DNA of 8,685 nt, taken from the NCBI GenBank assembly GCA_028678905.1, contig JAJRCO010000385.1, forward strand, positions 1 through 8,685, read 5' to 3'. Source of the stretch: Methanomicrobiales archaeon. Lineage in GTDB: Archaea > Halobacteriota > Methanomicrobia > Methanomicrobiales > JACTUA01. Position 1 is the first letter of the stretch. Each line of letters starts with the position of its first letter. Below the pieces are notes generated by a model. That model worked only from the letters and a program-made list of their open reading frames with translations. It was not told where the DNA came from and made no database searches. Shown one piece after another: positions 5,996 through 8,685 of this stretch. Position numbers and translations under genes: made by a program.

Positions 5996-6486
5996 CGAAT
6001 AATTTCAGATCCCCTGCAGTTTATGTACGATTCATGTTGATACAGCGTATGCCCTGGCACGTCAAACCTCAGGATGGCAGAGATTTGGAATTCTCGGTAG
6101 AGCGGCCAGATTCTGTCCCTCCAGGATGAATCGGGCGTGAGGTTGATGCTTATGCCCGAAAAAACCCTCCCTCGATTTCATGTTCATCGATAGCTACTTT
6201 ACGGTGTCGCCGGCAACATACACTACGGGAAAATTTCTCCGAGCCGACGAGTACCGAAAAGACGGTCACAAGGTAGCTTCAGTACTAGAGAGAGATGACA
6301 AAACCCCGTAAGCACACTGCCCGTCTGAAAATATTTTCATGGAGGTACTACAGCCGAAGGAGTTCTCTCCTGGATCGGTGTATGGCATTCCCGTTCCCGA
6401 TCCAGACAAAGAAGATCCAGACGTTGGTCATCACTCGGTGGCATTTTCTCCATATTTTAATGTTGCATATGGCACAGAGGTGGTAC
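5996..6486 (+). other. 490-base stretch without a convincing gene; possible gene remnant
   Basis: No family is recognised in any frame. One plus-strand frame is open from an ATG at 6180 to TAA at 6309 (43 residues, MFIDSYFTVSPATYTTGKFL at its start). The same frame continues beyond the stop with PKEFSPGSVYGIPVPDPDKE into the next gene, which could be a decayed small gene. A TATA-like CATATTTTA lies at 6451-6459 and may serve the next gene. Nothing else stands out. Confidence 0.3.
6451..6459 (+). promoter_or_regulatory. TATA-like box before the COG1600 gene
   Basis: CATATTTTA is centred about 32 bases before the ATG at 6487, which predicts transcription starting about 6 bases before the ATG. 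This would place most of the GGTGG ribosome site at or just before the transcript end, so either the box or the site may be incidental. Confidence 0.35.
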
Positions 6487-7290
6487 ATGAATGGAGACCT
6501 GAAACGGGTACTGGAGGAACAGTGTCGGCAGATGGGGATCCCTCTCATGGGGATAGCAGGAGTGGACCGATGGGAGGACACGACCCTTGCTGCTGGTATC
6601 CCTCCGGAATTCTATCCTCAGTCGATCTATCCTGATGTCCGTTCGGTGATCGTAATCGGTCTTCCCGTGCAGCTCCCTGTACTCGAAACGTCTCCTTCTA
6701 TCTGGTACCGGGAACTCTATAACACCGTAAATCTTCTCCTCGATCAATATACCTACCGTCTCTCCCTATTTCTCACCGAACAGGGTTTTCCATCCGTATC
6801 AGTTCCCCGCGATGGATACGGGGGACTCGAGGCTCTGAAAAAGAACCCGGTTACCTTTTTTTCCCACCGTCATGCGGCGTATCTCGCTGGTCTGGGGACG
6901 TTCGGAATAAATAATATGCTTCTCACGTCGCAATATGGTCCCCGCGTTCGTTTTGGATCTATCTTCACCGAGGCAGACCTTCCCTCCAATCCTCTCTTGA
7001 ACGACGAACTCTGTACTGGCTGCCTGCAGTGCGTCCGCTGCTGCCCTGCCCATGCTCTGGGCGAAGGAGGGTATCCAGAAGTTCTAACTGACAAGGAAGC
7101 ATGCCTCCTCTATAGTGCGGAGCTGAACCGGCAGGGGATATCCCCCTGCGGCATCTGCATCCGGGTCTGCCCGGTGGGAGAAGACCGGTCCCGCTTCCAC
7201 CGCAAGGATCCCTCTCTTTATGAAGATCCGACGGCGCACGAAGCATATCAGCGGGCCTGGAAGCATGTGAGGAATTACGGTCATCGCTGA
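6487..7290 (+). CDS. COG1600 / QueG-like double 4Fe-4S protein
   Basis: The product is 267 residues. The N-terminal half resembles the QueG and reductive-dehalogenase-like fold: VIVIGLPV at 54-61 and SHRHAAYLAGLGTFGINN at 126-143, the family's most conserved block, followed by YGPRVRFGSIFT. The C-terminal half is a ferredoxin domain with C176-x2-C179-x2-C182-x3-C186-P and, after Cys206, C221-x2-C224-x3-C228-P, enough for two 4Fe-4S clusters. QueG itself reduces epoxyqueuosine in bacteria. Archaea make archaeosine instead, so the substrate here is probably different and the QueG name should not be used. The ATG at 6487 was chosen because AGAGGTGGT (6475-6483) precedes it and the family N-terminus begins here. 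The open frame back to 6295 (RLKIFSWRYYSRRSS) does not look like the family. TATA-like CATATTTTA at 6451 fits a short leader. Redox role likely, substrate unknown. Confidence 0.85.
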   Translation: MNGDLKRVLEEQCRQMGIPLMGIAGVDRWEDTTLAAGIPPEFYPQSIYPDVRSVIVIGLPVQLPVLETSPSIWYRELYNTVNLLLDQYTYRLSLFLTEQGFPSVSVPRDGYGGLEALKKNPVTFFSHRHAAYLAGLGTFGINNMLLTSQYGPRVRFGSIFTEADLPSNPLLNDELCTGCLQCVRCCPAHALGEGGYPEVLTDKEACLLYSAELNRQGISPCGICIRVCPVGEDRSRFHRKDPSLYEDPTAHEAYQRAWKHVRNYGHR

Positions 7291-7313
7291 AGATGCTTAT
7301 TTCGATCATTCTG

Positions 7314-7595
7314 TCACGAGAACACGATGAAGCCATTTGCGGGATCAGCAGATATCAATATCCCCTTTCCCCTGGAGTGTGCATCACCCTCGGTACAGAT
7401 CCACCGATCCTCCCCTTGACACGGTCCGATCATGCCTGCATCTGGGTATAAGAAGAAATTGTAAATAACTCGATCAGTGGAATGTTGTTGGATAGGGATT
7501 CTCAATTCCCGCCTCCGTTCACCTGTCCAAAAAGATAGATGCACTTGGATAGTCCGGCAACGCAAATCGTCAATATCCTGGTCAAATTCAGACAA
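7314..7595 (-). CDS. Doubtful hypothetical protein
   Basis: This is a 93-residue frame starting with TTG and ending at TGA, reading SEFDQDIDDLRCRTIQ at the start and GILISADPANGFIVFS at the end. The composition is soluble and protein-like, and the frame is open for another 14 codons upstream (CRFSYGGR), but no ATG, ribosome site or TATA box fits. No domain is recognised. It may be a real small gene with an unusual start, the remnant of a longer gene, or chance. It lies tail-to-tail with the COG1600 gene, 23 bases apart. Confidence 0.25.
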   Translation of the reverse strand: MSEFDQDIDDLRCRTIQVHLSFWTGERRRELRIPIQQHSTDRVIYNFFLYPDAGMIGPCQGEDRWICTEGDAHSRGKGILISADPANGFIVFS

Positions 7596-7791
7596 CCGTC
7601 CGCCGTAAGAAAACCTGCATGTCGAAAAATCAGAATTTTACGGCATGTTCATATCGATTTTGGAATTAACGCCCGTGGATAACAAAATACTGAGAGCATT
7701 TAACCTTCACGATATCCACATTGGGGGGGGGTCCGAATTCGGGTGTAATCAAACATCAGGATCATCGAAAACATTCGGGACTCCGGACACA

Positions 7792-7799
7792 TTTAAATA
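7792..7799 (+). promoter_or_regulatory. TATA box of the single-pass membrane protein gene
   Basis: TTTAAATA is a good archaeal TATA box, predicting transcription from about 7822, some 11 bases before the ATG at 7833. The leader would just contain the GAGGT ribosome site at 7823-7827. Confidence 0.6.
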
Positions 7800-7832
7800 G
7801 TACCGCCAACCTTCCTTTGCCAGAGGTCTGCC

Positions 7833-8423
7833 ATGGGTGAATCAGAAAAAGACCAAAAAGAGTCCGCCGGTCCTCGGGGCGAAGGGACTCCTCTTTCTGC
7901 CCGTGGGCAGAATTCGATCCCGGAAAAAAGCACTTCCAGATCGGAATCTGCCCAGAAAAAAAAATCTCGGAGGGCTGCCATACTTTTTATCGCGGTTGTT
8001 GTCATCGTCGCCATTGTTTTAGCCGCATACTTCTCCATCACTGTTCACCAGTCGCCTCCGGTTGCCAATGCATCCTACCCCTGGACCACCCAGTATGATG
8101 TCCTGTTCCCTGACGGAAAACAGGAACATATCGGTTCCACAACCATAACCGCGCTATCCTATCAAGACGAAGTAATCATTGATGTTGATGACAACCGGGA
8201 AAGACTGGTGGTTGGAGAGCAGCGACTCATTTCCGAGAGAAGAGCAATCATTACCATGCTGGGTATTCCGATCGTCGATACCAACTACCAGATGTACGTA
8301 ACCTTCATTGGAGTACGGGGCAGCGATGACGAATTCTACCTCATCATCAAGACCTCTGAACAGGTGCCCCAGTTCCTGATCGAACGCATCCTTCCTCCGG
8401 ATATCCGGGCTCGGCCGGTTTGA
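7833..8423 (+). CDS. Single-pass membrane protein with exported C-terminal domain
   Basis: The product is 196 residues. Residues 1-47 are hydrophilic and low in complexity (Ser, Glu, Lys, Gly), ending in the positive cluster KKKSRR, which should stay in the cytoplasm. Residues 48-69 are one membrane helix (AAILFIAVVVIVAIVLAAYF). Residues 70-196 form an outer domain with alternating hydrophobic strands: YDVLFPDGK, HIGSTTITALSYQDEVIIDV, ERLVVGEQRLISERRAIITM, NYQMYVTFIGV and FYLIIKTSEQVP. It is probably a small beta-rich fold. The end is PPDIRARPV. GAGGT before the ATG and a TATA box at 7792 set the start. No known family is recognised. It is monocistronic, followed by a T-run. A surface or envelope function is inferred from topology only. 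Confidence 0.75.
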   Translation: MGESEKDQKESAGPRGEGTPLSARGQNSIPEKSTSRSESAQKKKSRRAAILFIAVVVIVAIVLAAYFSITVHQSPPVANASYPWTTQYDVLFPDGKQEHIGSTTITALSYQDEVIIDVDDNRERLVVGEQRLISERRAIITMLGIPIVDTNYQMYVTFIGVRGSDDEFYLIIKTSEQVPQFLIERILPPDIRARPV

Positions 8424-8443
8424 TTTCGCGAACTCTTGATCTC

Positions 8444-8462
8444 TTCTTTTTAACCACGTGGT
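8444..8462 (+). terminator. Oligo-T terminator with adjoining palindrome
   Basis: TTCTTTTT (8444-8451) stands about 20 bases after the stop codon of the single-pass membrane protein and fits an archaeal terminator. It is followed at once by the perfect 10-bp palindrome ACCACGTGGT (8453-8462), whose role is unknown. Confidence 0.45.
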
Positions 8463-8603
8463 GTGTCGCGATGAAGAACTACAACGGACTTCAGAACTCT
8501 TTACATACCCAACTGAGATAGGCGTCCATTTTACTCAGTATTATTCTTCCCAGTAAATTTACCTCACCAGGGATGGGGACATGAGTGTAACATAAATTCA
8601 GCG

Positions 8604-8685
8604 TTTTTTATTTTTTACAAATTTAAAAACACAAAATACCATTATAAATCAAAAAAAATAATAAAAAACTAATAAATTTTAAAAA
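8604..8685. other. G-free, about 91% A+T terminal tract
   Basis: The last 82 bases contain no G and only 7 C, with several A-runs (up to eight A at 8651-8658) and T-runs. This is sharply different from the roughly 50% GC of the window. There is no reading frame of note. It may be a promoter-rich intergenic region, the leader of a CRISPR array, or a replication or chromatin element that continues beyond the window. Confidence 0.6.

Larger units (their letters stand above)
7291..7832. other. 542-base intergenic stretch with one doubtful ORF
   Basis: The stretch holds one possible minus-strand ORF (7314-7595, listed separately). Otherwise it has a run of nine G (7723-7731), a perfect 10-bp palindrome CCGAATTCGG (7733-7742), a repeated ATTCGGG (7737 and 7773), and the promoter of the next gene at 7792. 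No RNA gene is seen. Confidence 0.4.

Noticed and set aside
6295..6486. N-terminal extension of the COG1600 protein from the ATG at 6295
   Set aside because: The extension does not resemble the family, and a good ribosome site precedes the ATG at 6487.

Overview
The window looks like euryarchaeal, probably methanogen (Methanomicrobiales-like), chromosomal DNA of roughly 50% GC. The evidence is archaeal promoter architecture (TATA-like boxes about 25 bp before gene starts, several apparently leaderless), oligo-T terminators, GGTG-type ribosome binding sites, and a gene set typical of these organisms: a PH-domain membrane protein, a bactofilin-like beta-repeat membrane protein, a DsrE-family protein, a Bcp-type peroxiredoxin, a COG1600-type 4Fe-4S protein and several lineage-restricted small proteins. 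The assignment is inferred from style and content; no marker gene is present.

Left part (1-2014): the 3' end of a bacterial-PH-domain membrane protein on the plus strand converges on two minus-strand membrane genes. One encodes a 344-residue protein with a signal peptide, a ladder of about 17-residue GG repeats (a beta-solenoid) and a multi-pass membrane domain. The other is a 66-residue two-helix membrane protein. Both appear to have their own TATA boxes placed for leaderless transcription.

Middle (2118-3564): a full-length DHA2/EmrB-type MFS exporter gene that is broken. About ten single-base frameshifts and one in-frame stop interrupt it, yet nearly every segment still reads as a good transporter. 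A perfect 14-bp palindrome directly before its start resembles a repressor operator. Beyond it lie a minus-strand 60-residue C2H2 zinc-finger protein, a poorly coding stretch, and a DsrE-family protein.

Right part (4820-8685): a strong oligo-T terminator, then a strong BRE/TATA promoter with a leader of about 77 nt before a 91-residue winged-helix-like protein. Next come a Bcp-type peroxiredoxin lacking the usual second cysteine, about 490 bp without a convincing gene, a COG1600 (QueG-like) double 4Fe-4S protein, about 540 bp holding at most one doubtful minus-strand ORF, and a single-pass membrane protein with a conserved-looking outer domain. The last 82 bases contain no G and are about 91% A+T.

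The genes are mostly single transcription units and form no obvious pathway. A loose redox theme (peroxiredoxin, 4Fe-4S protein, DsrE protein) and an envelope theme (PH protein, beta-repeat protein, exporter remnant, single-pass protein) can be seen. No RNA gene, CRISPR array or insertion sequence was identified.
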